From Anaerolineae bacterium (lineage in GTDB: Bacteria > Chloroflexota > Anaerolineae > B4-G1 > SLSP01), in NCBI GenBank assembly GCA_016934645.1, contig JAFGSL010000592.1, forward strand, positions 1 to 6,706: a DNA stretch of 6,706 nt, given 5' to 3'. A program made the translations under genes and the position numbers. The notes beneath the pieces are model-generated. The model had not been told where the DNA came from. It was given only the letters and a program-made list of their open reading frames with translations, and ran no database searches. Shown here one piece after another: positions 1 through 5,376 of the stretch. Each line of letters begins with the position of its first letter. Position 1 is the first letter of the stretch.

Positions 1-744
1 GTCGCCGTCGTCGATTTGCCTGGCGCTGTACTGCCCGCAGCCCATCCCGTAGAGCTTGGCCATGTCCTCGATGGTCGTCACCAGCACATCGATGTGGTCT
101 GTGACCAGCGGTGTGAGCACGGCCTTGGCTTGCTCCGCCGACCAGAGGGTGGCGCGGTAGTTGAAGTCCATCCCCACCCAAAAGCCGTCCGGTTTGTGGG
201 TCATCGCTTCTTCGAAAGCCGCCAGCAGGTAGTTGCGCTCGTAGTTGCTGTGCGCCGCCAATCCAAAGGTGATGCCCGATGTGTGGAAGAGTTGGCAATC
301 CCTGAACGCGGTAGCCCAGTCCACCATCCCGGCGTCGAGTTTGGAAGCGGCGGAGTACATCCTTTGGTACGTCCCGGTATTCTTGCGCGGCGTGCGCCCG
401 ATCTCGTAGATGAAGCGCCCGATGGGTTCGGTCTTCGGCGCCCACACAAAGTGATCGGTGTTGACGCCGTTTTCGCGGGCGATGTTGCGCAGCATCCACC
501 CGTAAGGGTTGTCGGGCACGCGGGTGATGTAGCTCGCGGGGATGCCCAGACGGGCCAGCCCCAGCGCCAGCGTGTACTCGCTGCCCGCCATCGAGAGGTA
601 GACCTGGCGCGTGCGCTCCGGGCGCTCGCCATCGGCGGGCGTGTCGCGCACCATCGTTTCCCCAAAGGTGACGAAGGCCGGGCCGCGCCCGGCGAAGCGG
701 CTTAGATCATCTTTGGTGATGTCGTATTTCAGTGCGTTTGGCAT
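1..744 (-). CDS. kdgK: PfkB-family sugar kinase, probable 2-dehydro-3-deoxygluconokinase (C-terminus off the left edge)
   Basis: The first 248 codons are present on the minus strand and the gene runs off the left edge. The family phosphorylates 2-keto-3-deoxygluconate with ATP in the cytoplasm, in sugar-acid and uronate catabolism. Visible PfkB/KDG-kinase features are FGET near residues 27-30, the sugar-site region AGSEYTLALGLARLG (53-67), RVPDNPYG (75-82), GRFIYEIGRTPRKNTGTYQR (109-128), FHTSGIT (153-159) and DFNYRATLW (193-201). Family members usually have about 310-360 residues, so the ATP-site GAGD motif and catalytic Asp should lie outside the window. The start at 744 is supported by GGAGG four bases upstream. 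A -10-like box and a perfect inverted repeat lie just upstream. The Asn common in the GGxxxN sugar-binding motif is replaced here (SEYT), so another sugar or sugar acid remains possible. PfkB membership is near certain; the exact substrate is inferred. Confidence 0.85.
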   Translation of the reverse strand, partial: MPNALKYDITKDDLSRFAGRGPAFVTFGETMVRDTPADGERPERTRQVYLSMAGSEYTLALGLARLGIPASYITRVPDNPYGWMLRNIARENGVNTDHFVWAPKTEPIGRFIYEIGRTPRKNTGTYQRMYSAASKLDAGMVDWATAFRDCQLFHTSGITFGLAAHSNYERNYLLAAFEEAMTHKPDGFWVGMDFNYRATLWSAEQAKAVLTPLVTDHIDVLVTTIEDMAKLYGMGCGQYSARQIDDGD

Positions 745-762
745 CGTTCCTCCGTAGGGTGA

Positions 763-782
763 CACTGATTGCTTTATCAGTG
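763..782. promoter_or_regulatory. perfect 7-bp inverted repeat, candidate operator at the kinase promoter
   Basis: CACTGAT (763-769) and ATCAGTG (776-782) are exact reverse complements separated by 6 bases. The element directly abuts the -10-like hexamer TACAAT (minus strand, 783-788), so it would cover the predicted transcription start of the sugar kinase gene. This is a typical layout for a dimeric repressor operator; sugar-acid genes are often controlled by GntR, LacI or IclR regulators. It could instead fold as a hairpin in the 5' leader. No regulator gene is visible in the window. Confidence 0.5.
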
Positions 783-810
783 ATTGTATCTAGAAGAACT
801 TTAGCGCAAA
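783..810 (-). promoter_or_regulatory. candidate promoter of the sugar kinase gene
   Basis: On the minus strand TACAAT (783-788) matches the -10 consensus at 5 of 6 positions. TTTGCG (805-810) is a weak -35 with a 16-base spacer; TTGCGC (804-809) with a 15-base spacer is the alternative. A start about 7 bases downstream would give a leader of roughly 30 nt ending in the GGAGG ribosome site. The -35 side overlaps a purine-rich, GCAAAG-like stretch. Confidence 0.4.
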
Positions 811-835
811 GCCGCGAAGATGCAAGGGGAAAACA
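793..835. repeat. degenerate GCAAAG-type intergenic repeat
   Basis: The stretch between nfi and the sugar kinase gene contains GCGCAAAGC, CGCGAAGAT and GCAAGGGGA in succession, a loose roughly 9-base purine-rich periodicity. It resembles the dispersed intergenic sequences with repeated GCAAAG units seen in many bacterial genomes. The copy is short and degenerate. The likely -35 region of the kinase promoter overlaps it. Confidence 0.25.
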
Positions 836-856
836 GCAAATCGACAAATCTGAAAA

Positions 857-1570
857 TCAGAGCAGGGAGAGTTGTTGCGAGGAGGGCATCCCTCGTTGGG
901 TAGGGGGCTGTTGACCACCGGCGATCTTGTCGGCCCAGTGGGTGGGTTCGGGCAGGCGGTAGCCGCGCCCGCAGACCAGCACGACGGCGATGACGGCATC
1001 CAGGCTGATGCGATGTCCGGTGGAGACGAAGACGGGCTTGACGCCGGTGCGCGTTCGCACCACCGCGCCGATGGTCTCGTCGTCGTCGTATAGATAGGTG
1101 TAGTTGCCCCGCTCGCGGGCCGGTTCTTCGTAGTGACCCACCAGCCGTCTTTTGGCACAGCCGATGGAGGGCTTATCCACCAACAGCCCGACGTGGCTGG
1201 CGATGCCGAGACGGCGCGGATGGGCGATGCCGTGCCCATCGAAGATGAGCAGATCGGGCGTCAAGGGCAGTTTCTCCAGGCCATCCAGGACGGCGGGCGC
1301 TTCGCGGAAACTGAGCAGGCCGGGAACATACGGATAGCTGACCGGGCGCTCCGCTGTGACATATTCCAGGATGTCCATATCAGGGAAGCTGAACGCCACG
1401 ATGGCCGATCGCGCGATGCCTTCGCGGTAGCTGGCATCCACGCCCGCAATGGTCATAATCGGCCCGAATGCCGTCTCGCGGATGACCTTGGCAGCCAATT
1501 CTCGCTGCAGCGCGATCGCGGCAGCCGGATCGAGATTCCAGGGGTGGGTGATTTTTTGAGTTATGCTCAT
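857..1570 (-). CDS. nfi: endonuclease V (deoxyinosine 3'-endonuclease)
   Basis: The 237-residue protein is a clear endonuclease V. The family cleaves the second phosphodiester bond 3' of deoxyinosine, starting repair of deaminated adenine in DNA, and uses Mg2+ or Mn2+. Family motifs appear in order: HPWNLDP near the N-terminus (9-15), VDASY with metal ligand D45, the strand-separating wedge PYVPG (80-84), FREAP with E90, DGHGIAHPRRLGIASHVG with D111 (111-128), KPSIGCAK (133-140), STGHRISL (183-190) and LPEPTHWAD with D214. The D45/E90/D111 spacing matches the T. maritima D43/E89/D110 triad. The start at 1570 fits the usual N-terminus, but no clear Shine-Dalgarno precedes it. A terminator-like hairpin ends only 18 bases upstream. 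Family proteins are about 220-230 residues; the last ~20 residues (218-237) look like translated repeat DNA rather than family sequence. Confidence 0.97.
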   Translation of the reverse strand: MSITQKITHPWNLDPAAAIALQRELAAKVIRETAFGPIMTIAGVDASYREGIARSAIVAFSFPDMDILEYVTAERPVSYPYVPGLLSFREAPAVLDGLEKLPLTPDLLIFDGHGIAHPRRLGIASHVGLLVDKPSIGCAKRRLVGHYEEPARERGNYTYLYDDDETIGAVVRTRTGVKPVFVSTGHRISLDAVIAVVLVCGRGYRLPEPTHWADKIAGGQQPPTQRGMPSSQQLSLL

Positions 1571-1583
1571 AGTGGTTTGGTTT

Positions 1584-1613
1584 ATAGAAAGAGGGCAGTT
1601 GACCTGCCCTCTT
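1584..1613 (-). terminator. Rho-independent terminator-like hairpin after the zinc-ribbon gene
   Basis: AAGAGGGCAG (1589-1598) and CTGCCCTCTT (1604-1613) form a perfect 10-bp stem with a 5-base loop. Read on the minus strand, the hairpin is followed by a short pyrimidine/T-rich tail (TCTAT), so it fits the end of the zinc-ribbon transcript about 75 bases after its stop codon. The tail is short for a strong terminator. Because the hairpin ends 18 bases before the nfi start codon, it could also act as an attenuator or leader structure for nfi. Confidence 0.6.
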
Positions 1614-1687
1614 CGTTGAGGAACTTACTTTCACAGGCGGGCGCGGTTTGGCGACCGTGCCTGGCGTCTGTCTCAATTGGTCTCGCC

Positions 1688-2431
1688 TCAGGCCATCTTG
1701 GTGCCACATTCCGGGCAGAACTTTGCGCCTTTGGTCTCGGTCCCACAGTTCGGGCAGATACCGGCCGGTTGGCGCTCGATCTTCGTGCCGCACTCCGGGC
1801 AGAACTTCGCACCGTGGGTCTCCTTACCACAGTTCGGGCAGGCATCGACCACGGGCTGGGTCATCGGGCCGCCGCACTCCGGGCAGAACTTGGTGCCCGC
1901 CGGGGCGGTTGTCCCGTCGTTGGGGCAGCGCGCGACGTTGGCACTCGCCTGCTTGACCGCTGTGCTGACTTGTTTGAAGGCTTCGCCCAGTCCAAAAGCG
2001 TTCGCCAATCCCTTCAGGGCAGCCCCAGCTTGTTCACCTTGAGCCTCGGCGATTTCGGCGTGGCGTGGCGTATCATCGTTGCAGTAGCCGCTCTCCGTGT
2101 CGAAACACGAGAGGCACACGATGCGCTGGCAGGTTGGGCACTCGCCGAAGCGGCCTTTGACCTGTTGCCAGGCCTTCTCCAGTTGCTGGGGCGTCATCGT
2201 CAGCGTGTAACGCGGATCCTCTGCCGTGCTGCTGGCAAGCGCGCCTCCGATGCCGGGAACGTTGCGCAACAGCCCGCCCAGCGCCTTGCGCCCGATGTCC
2301 TTGGCAATCGTCGCGGCGACTTCCGGCTGGCTGCGATGCTCGCGATCGCAGGCCTCGCAGTAGAACACTGCATAAGGTCCCATACCGTCATTTCGTATAT
2401 CGTAACGTGGCATGCGACTCACTTCGGTCAT
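1688..2431 (-). CDS. zinc-ribbon protein with three C-terminal CPxC...CPEC repeats
   Basis: This 247-residue cytosolic-looking protein has no signal peptide. An N-terminal segment carries YCEAC (24-28) with a nearby His, then a Gly/Ala-rich stretch (47-70). A second Cys cluster, CPTCQRIVCLSC (98-109) plus C117, resembles another zinc site. A helical, Ala/Gln-rich linker (125-165) follows. The C-terminus is three zinc ribbons of 28-29 residues: CPNDG...FCPECG (169-187), CPNCG...FCPECG (198-215) and CPNCG...FCPECG (226-243). The first has Asp172 in place of the second Cys. Such ribbons bind structural zinc and mediate protein or nucleic-acid contacts; the function here is unknown. The start at 2431 has AAGGAG 15 bases upstream, which is distant. 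Met7 (2413) is an alternative start and leads straight into the MPRYDIRNDG segment. It is probably transcribed alone, with its own -10-like box and a terminator behind it. Confidence 0.85.
   Translation of the reverse strand: MTEVSRMPRYDIRNDGMGPYAVFYCEACDREHRSQPEVAATIAKDIGRKALGGLLRNVPGIGGALASSTAEDPRYTLTMTPQQLEKAWQQVKGRFGECPTCQRIVCLSCFDTESGYCNDDTPRHAEIAEAQGEQAGAALKGLANAFGLGEAFKQVSTAVKQASANVARCPNDGTTAPAGTKFCPECGGPMTQPVVDACPNCGKETHGAKFCPECGTKIERQPAGICPNCGTETKGAKFCPECGTKMA
1701..1900. repeat. 84-bp in-frame tandem repeat encoding the zinc ribbons
   Basis: The element around CCGGGCAGAACTT recurs at 1711, 1795 and 1879, an exact 84-bp (28-codon) period. The repeats lie inside the zinc-ribbon gene and keep its frame, which indicates domain duplication. 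The two units nearest the gene's 3' end are the most alike; the unit nearest the linker has diverged and lost one Cys. Confidence 0.85.
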
Positions 2432-2474
2432 AGTAATACAATGTTTCTCCTTTTCTTTGGTGAGATGTAAAGCT

Positions 2475-2480
2475 ATTGTA
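2475..2480 (-). promoter_or_regulatory. candidate -10 box of the zinc-ribbon gene
   Basis: TACAAT on the minus strand, 43 bases upstream of the predicted start, in the 95-bp gap after the SRPBCC-PDZ-DinB gene. No good -35 lies at 16-18 bases; TTGATT is 21 bases upstream. The same hexamer lies upstream of the GT8 and kinase genes, which is the main reason for calling it. Confidence 0.35.
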
Positions 2481-2526
2481 CTGGGAATCGGCCAATCGAG
2501 AAATCAATATAAGTTGCGAAATCCGA

Positions 2527-3723
2527 TCATTGCGCTTCCGTCAAGGCACGGCGGATCTGATCAAAGTGGATCCCCGTGTGATAGGGTAAACCCTGGGTGA
2601 GGATGGCGCCTACTTGTGTATACGTTCCTTTGTGGGCGACGAAGGTCTCCGGCAGTGCGGCGACGATGTTCAGCGTCTCGGTCTGCGCTTGCTGCAAGGC
2701 TTCGAGCAGTGCGGCGGTGGTGGAGTAGCTGTCCGCGATGGCGCGTACCCACATTTCATCGTGGCTGGCCCAGAAATTCGTGTCCAGGCCGAATTGCAGG
2801 CGCGCGAGCCACTCGTGGATGGACCGTTCGGTGGTCAGCAGGTGGGCAATCACGTGTTTGACGCTCCACTTGATCGCATCCGGCGTCCACGTCAGCCGGG
2901 ATTCCGGCATACCGGCTAGAAGCTCGGCCAGTGCGACGGTCTGCTGCGCGTAGATGTCACGCAGAGCATCGCCCATCGCCTGCGCCGTCGGTGGAACTTC
3001 CGGTAGAGGTCGCGCGGAAAGTTCCAGGGTAGCGGTCATTCGCTCCTTGCCCCGGTAAAAGACAATGCTGACTTCGTCGCCAGGCTGGTGTTTATCCATT
3101 ACCGGCCCCAATGCTACCGCTGAGGGGAGCGGAGTGCTGTCAATCTCCACGATGACGTCGTCCTTTTGCAGTCCGGCGGCAGCCGCGCCCATGCCCTCGA
3201 GCGGTTCGAAGATTTGGAATCCCTCCTGTACCGGCACGCCCAGTTCCGTTGCCGCTTCCGGTGTGAGATCCTGCCCGCCCATCACGCCGAGCAATGGACG
3301 GCGCTGTATCCCCGATCCGGTCTCCAGAACGGCTTGCAGATTTTCGAGCGCGCGCCCCCAGGCTTTTTCGAAGTTGCCCGCCTTTTTAGCCCACGCTTCT
3401 GCCGTGCCCTGGTTCGTCACGGCGAACGTCATCTGCGTGCCGTTGTCCCTGGCTTCAAGCGTCACCTCTACAAGGGTCGGCGGTTCGTCGATGCCTTGCC
3501 AGGTGAAGGCGACGCACCGGTTTTCTTCCAGCGCGGTATACGCTCCGCAGGCGCAGTATCCCTCCGTGCAGATGTATAGATGCCCGTCAGGGCGCGGATC
3601 TACCTGAGCCAGATCGCAGCACCACTGTTGCCAGGCTGTGGCTTGCGTGAAAGCGTAGTAGACCTCTTCCGGGGGAACCTGAATCAATCGGGTAAATTCA
3701 AGATCGTGTTTTTCTGTGCTCAT
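2527..3723 (-). CDS. SRPBCC (AHSA1-like)-PDZ-DinB three-domain fusion protein
   Basis: The 398-residue soluble protein joins three domains usually found apart. Residues ~5-135 are an SRPBCC/AHSA1-type hydrophobic-pocket domain: FTRLIQVPPEEVYYAFT, a G-rich turn, VAFTWQGIDEPPTLVEVTLE and a closing helix NFEKAWGRALENLQAVLE. Residues ~141-238 resemble a PDZ domain: LLGVMGGQDLTPEAATELGV, then AAAAGLQKDDVIVEIDSTPL, then a strand with VSIVFYRGKERMTATLEL. Residues ~246-398 are a DinB/YfiT-like four-helix bundle with WSVKHVIAHLLTTER (286-300) and YHTGIHFDQIR (381-391); H294, H382 and H386 are candidate metal ligands. The SRPBCC part has a Cys cluster (C35, C36, C52, C57, C59, C70). The start at 3723 is supported by AAAGGAG six bases upstream. 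The gene begins 15 bp after the GT8 stop codon, so the two are almost certainly co-transcribed. Substrate and partner are unknown; binding and stress or detoxification roles are family-level inference. Confidence 0.9.
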   Translation of the reverse strand: MSTEKHDLEFTRLIQVPPEEVYYAFTQATAWQQWCCDLAQVDPRPDGHLYICTEGYCACGAYTALEENRCVAFTWQGIDEPPTLVEVTLEARDNGTQMTFAVTNQGTAEAWAKKAGNFEKAWGRALENLQAVLETGSGIQRRPLLGVMGGQDLTPEAATELGVPVQEGFQIFEPLEGMGAAAAGLQKDDVIVEIDSTPLPSAVALGPVMDKHQPGDEVSIVFYRGKERMTATLELSARPLPEVPPTAQAMGDALRDIYAQQTVALAELLAGMPESRLTWTPDAIKWSVKHVIAHLLTTERSIHEWLARLQFGLDTNFWASHDEMWVRAIADSYSTTAALLEALQQAQTETLNIVAALPETFVAHKGTYTQVGAILTQGLPYHTGIHFDQIRRALTEAQ

Positions 3724-3738
3724 TACTGTCTCCTTTGA

Positions 3739-4773
3739 TCAACGGTTGTCGAGTTCTCGAATCTGCTTCATCAAGCGTTCCAGCCGTTTCACCTTTTGCA
3801 GCTTGGGATAGGCCCGCGTGACCATCGCCATGTACTGCTTGAACCAATACTGGAAATCCTCGAATCGCCCATAACGCGCCATTGCCTGTTTTTTGTGGAA
3901 GTGCCATGGTTTCAGACCTGCGTAATGCGTGCCAAACAGCACGGCGAGGTTGGGATAGCCACTAAATCCGCAGAAGCGTATATCGACGTTGGTCCACGCG
4001 CCCGACCAACGCATGGTGAGGTATTGCATATCGGGCCATTCGAACAGGTCGCCGATGTAGTCCAGGATTTCGGGGCGTTGCAAGTCCTCTTTGACCGCCG
4101 CAAACTCGGCCATCGAGGGACGCACGACGATGAGCGCGCTGTTCACCCCCATATTGGTGGGGTCGTCCTTGACGCGATCCGTGATGGCTTGTGGGATTTT
4201 GTAGCCGTGAGGGCAGATGGGATCGTAGACTGCGTGCCAGCGCCACGTGCCGTTCTGGGCCACACTCGGCGGAACGATGTACTGGCCGTCCTCGCCATAC
4301 TCCAGGAAATGTGCCTTGGACTCGTTGAGGATGCCAGCCGGGGTGTCGAGGGTGAACAGGTGATCGTAGTGGCTGATGGGCAGCACGTCGGCGTCGAGCG
4401 CGACGAGTTTCTCGTAGGGCAGTCCCAGGTCGCCATCAGCGCCGAGACGAAGCATGTGCATCCGTGTGAAGACGTAGGGGATATACTGCCGCGCCTGTCG
4501 CCGTTTGTAGGGGACGAAGAACTTTTCGACCTCCACCACGTGATCGAACACCAGACCGAGCGCGTAACGGGCCTTTGCCGTGATCTCCGATGTGACCATG
4601 CAGATGATATCCGCCTGGGTTTTCTGGCGGCGCAGGCCGTAGGCCAACGTCAGCACACCAGGAAGGTAGTTGTCGTTGAGCATCAGCAGCGTGACGTAAG
4701 CGAAACGGGCCGAACCATCGGCGCGTTTCATTGCGTTCGGTGCAGGATATGAAATTTCCATTGATTTCATCAT
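3739..4773 (-). CDS. GT8-family (glycogenin-like) glycosyltransferase
   Basis: The 344-residue protein has no signal peptide or obvious membrane span, so it should act in the cytoplasm or at the membrane face. It shows the glycogenin/GT8 layout: AYVTLLMLNDNYLPGVLTLAYGLR (25-48) at the nucleotide-sugar end of the Rossmann fold, TRMHMLRL (103-110), the metal-binding DAD (127-129) in VALDADVLPI, MGVNSALIVV (208-217), DMQYLT (248-253) and HYAGLKPWHF (283-292), where the last His is the expected Mn2+/donor ligand region. GT8 enzymes are retaining and transfer glucose, galactose or similar from nucleotide sugars. The acceptor cannot be read from sequence. An insert rich in aromatic residues (~150-205) separates DAD from the NSA motif. 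The C-terminus (~315-344) is basic. The start at 4773 follows a good promoter at about 12 bases from the predicted transcription start, with only a weak GGGG-type ribosome site; Met2 or Met5 are alternatives. It is the first gene of an operon with the SRPBCC-PDZ-DinB protein. Confidence 0.9.
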   Translation of the reverse strand: MMKSMEISYPAPNAMKRADGSARFAYVTLLMLNDNYLPGVLTLAYGLRRQKTQADIICMVTSEITAKARYALGLVFDHVVEVEKFFVPYKRRQARQYIPYVFTRMHMLRLGADGDLGLPYEKLVALDADVLPISHYDHLFTLDTPAGILNESKAHFLEYGEDGQYIVPPSVAQNGTWRWHAVYDPICPHGYKIPQAITDRVKDDPTNMGVNSALIVVRPSMAEFAAVKEDLQRPEILDYIGDLFEWPDMQYLTMRWSGAWTNVDIRFCGFSGYPNLAVLFGTHYAGLKPWHFHKKQAMARYGRFEDFQYWFKQYMAMVTRAYPKLQKVKRLERLMKQIRELDNR

Positions 4774-4792
4774 CGGTACCCCGGATTATCCT

Positions 4793-4820
4793 ATTGTATC
4801 ATAGACCCATCTCTGTTCAA
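4793..4820 (-). promoter_or_regulatory. promoter of the GT8/SRPBCC-PDZ-DinB operon
   Basis: On the minus strand TTGAAC (4815-4820) and TACAAT (4793-4798) are separated by 16 bases, matching sigma-70 consensus at 4 of 6 and 5 of 6 positions. A TG lies just before the -10 region. The predicted transcription start is only about 12 bases from the GT8 start codon, giving a very short leader. The -35 overlaps the stop codon of an open fragment on the same strand. Confidence 0.6.
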
Positions 4821-4975
4821 TCTTTGTACGGAAAATTCTCCATCAGCCGCTCAAACTCAACCCGCCTTGCACAAAGCGGTGCGTGATGAGGATGCGTTTT
4901 TTCAGCTACCCAGTAACAGGTCGGTGGCAGCCCGGTAGCGGAAAGGCAACAGGATTGCTCAACGTTTCTCCGCTA
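4817..4975 (-). pseudogene. possible C-terminal gene remnant, unrecognised
   Basis: About 52 open codons on the minus strand end in TGA at 4817-4819. The fragment reads ...TCYWVAEKTHPHHAP, then ...ARRVEFERLMENFPYKD at the end, which has the feel of a genuine protein C-terminus. There is no ATG start near its beginning and a stop codon lies just upstream in frame. It could be a decayed gene end or chance. I recognise no family. Confidence 0.2.
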
Positions 4976-5068
4976 TCATGGGACAGTGCTTTGTAGCAGC
5001 TCCAGCTCAAGCTTGCATTGACTTTCTTTGGTGTTATCATAGGAACATACTTCAAACATCCTTTTATT

Positions 5069-5150
5069 GTGACCTTCATCGTATCCTTGATCATAGTCTT
5101 CATCAGTAGTGACCTTCGTCGTACCCTTGATCATGGTCTTCACCGTGTCT
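5069..5150. repeat. imperfect 40-bp tandem repeat (two copies plus a partial third)
   Basis: GTGACCTTC begins a unit at 5069 that recurs at 5109. The 34 bases from 5071 match those from 5111 at 30 positions, and the four differences are all transitions. A shorter third match, GTGGCCTTCGTTGG, starts at 5155, 46 bases after the second. Each full copy contains CCTTGATCAT. Neither 40 nor 46 is a multiple of three, so a frame is not kept across copies. It is too short and too diverged to be a CRISPR array. Confidence 0.7.
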
Positions 5151-5301
5151 CTTTGTGGCCTTCGTTGGGGCAAGGAATCTCTATGCAGGGTATCACATAC
5201 CAACGAAGACGAAAATGGTCCGTCGCAGTCACGCCGTCTTCAGTGTCTTTATTGCCGACCTTACCATGTTGGAGCGCCGCAACGAACTCAAGCTGTTTTA
5301 G
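5131..5301 (+). pseudogene. possible 3' fragment of a lost plus-strand gene, unrecognised
   Basis: A plus-strand frame open from 5131 ends in TAG at 5299-5301. From the third repeat copy it reads VAFVGARNLYAGYHIP and continues to ...VFIADLTMLERRNELKLF. The only ATG near its middle (5215) would give 28 residues and has no good ribosome site. The composition is protein-like, but no family is recognised and frames change at each upstream repeat copy. Treat it as a weak call. Confidence 0.15.
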
Positions 5302-5350
5302 AAGAAGATGTATCCTCAGCGCACGCGCAGGATGGAGTGGCTTCCTCTAT

Positions 5351-5369
5351 GGCGGATTGTTAATCCGTC
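5351..5369 (+). terminator. small hairpin, possible weak terminator or leader structure
   Basis: GGCGGATT (5351-5358) pairs with AATCCGTC (5362-5369) around a 3-base loop, giving 8 pairs including one G-U. It is followed by TGTCTATTAT, which is only moderately T-rich. It may end transcripts arriving from the left before the metalloprotease promoter. Confidence 0.25.
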
Positions 5370-5376
5370 CTGTCTA

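Noticed and set aside
16..705. A 229-codon plus-strand open frame opposite the sugar kinase gene
   Set aside because: The minus strand gives continuous PfkB motifs with a good ribosome site; the plus frame is rich in Arg/His/Val as expected for an antisense shadow.
850..862. Small inverted repeat TCTGAAAATCAGA at the nfi stop codon as a terminator
   Set aside because: The stem is only 5 bp, A/T-rich and without a T-tract on the minus strand, too weak to call.
1133..2470. A 445-codon plus-strand open frame opposite nfi and the zinc-ribbon gene
   Set aside because: It is antisense to two proteins with unmistakable motifs, spans their intergenic terminator and has no recognisable domain; it is a shadow of high-G+C coding DNA.
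3796..4752. A 318-codon plus-strand open frame opposite the GT8 gene
   Set aside because: It mirrors the GT8 codons, has no known motif and no ribosome site, while the opposite strand carries the full GT8 motif set.
5069..5168. Tandem repeats considered as a CRISPR array
   Set aside because: Repeats directly abut with no unique spacers, only two full copies exist, and no cas gene is present.
5109..5363. An 84-codon plus-strand open frame starting at GTG, with a hydrophobic N-terminus
   Set aside because: No ribosome site, start inside the tandem repeat, no recognisable family; kept only as part of the coding-like fragment observation.
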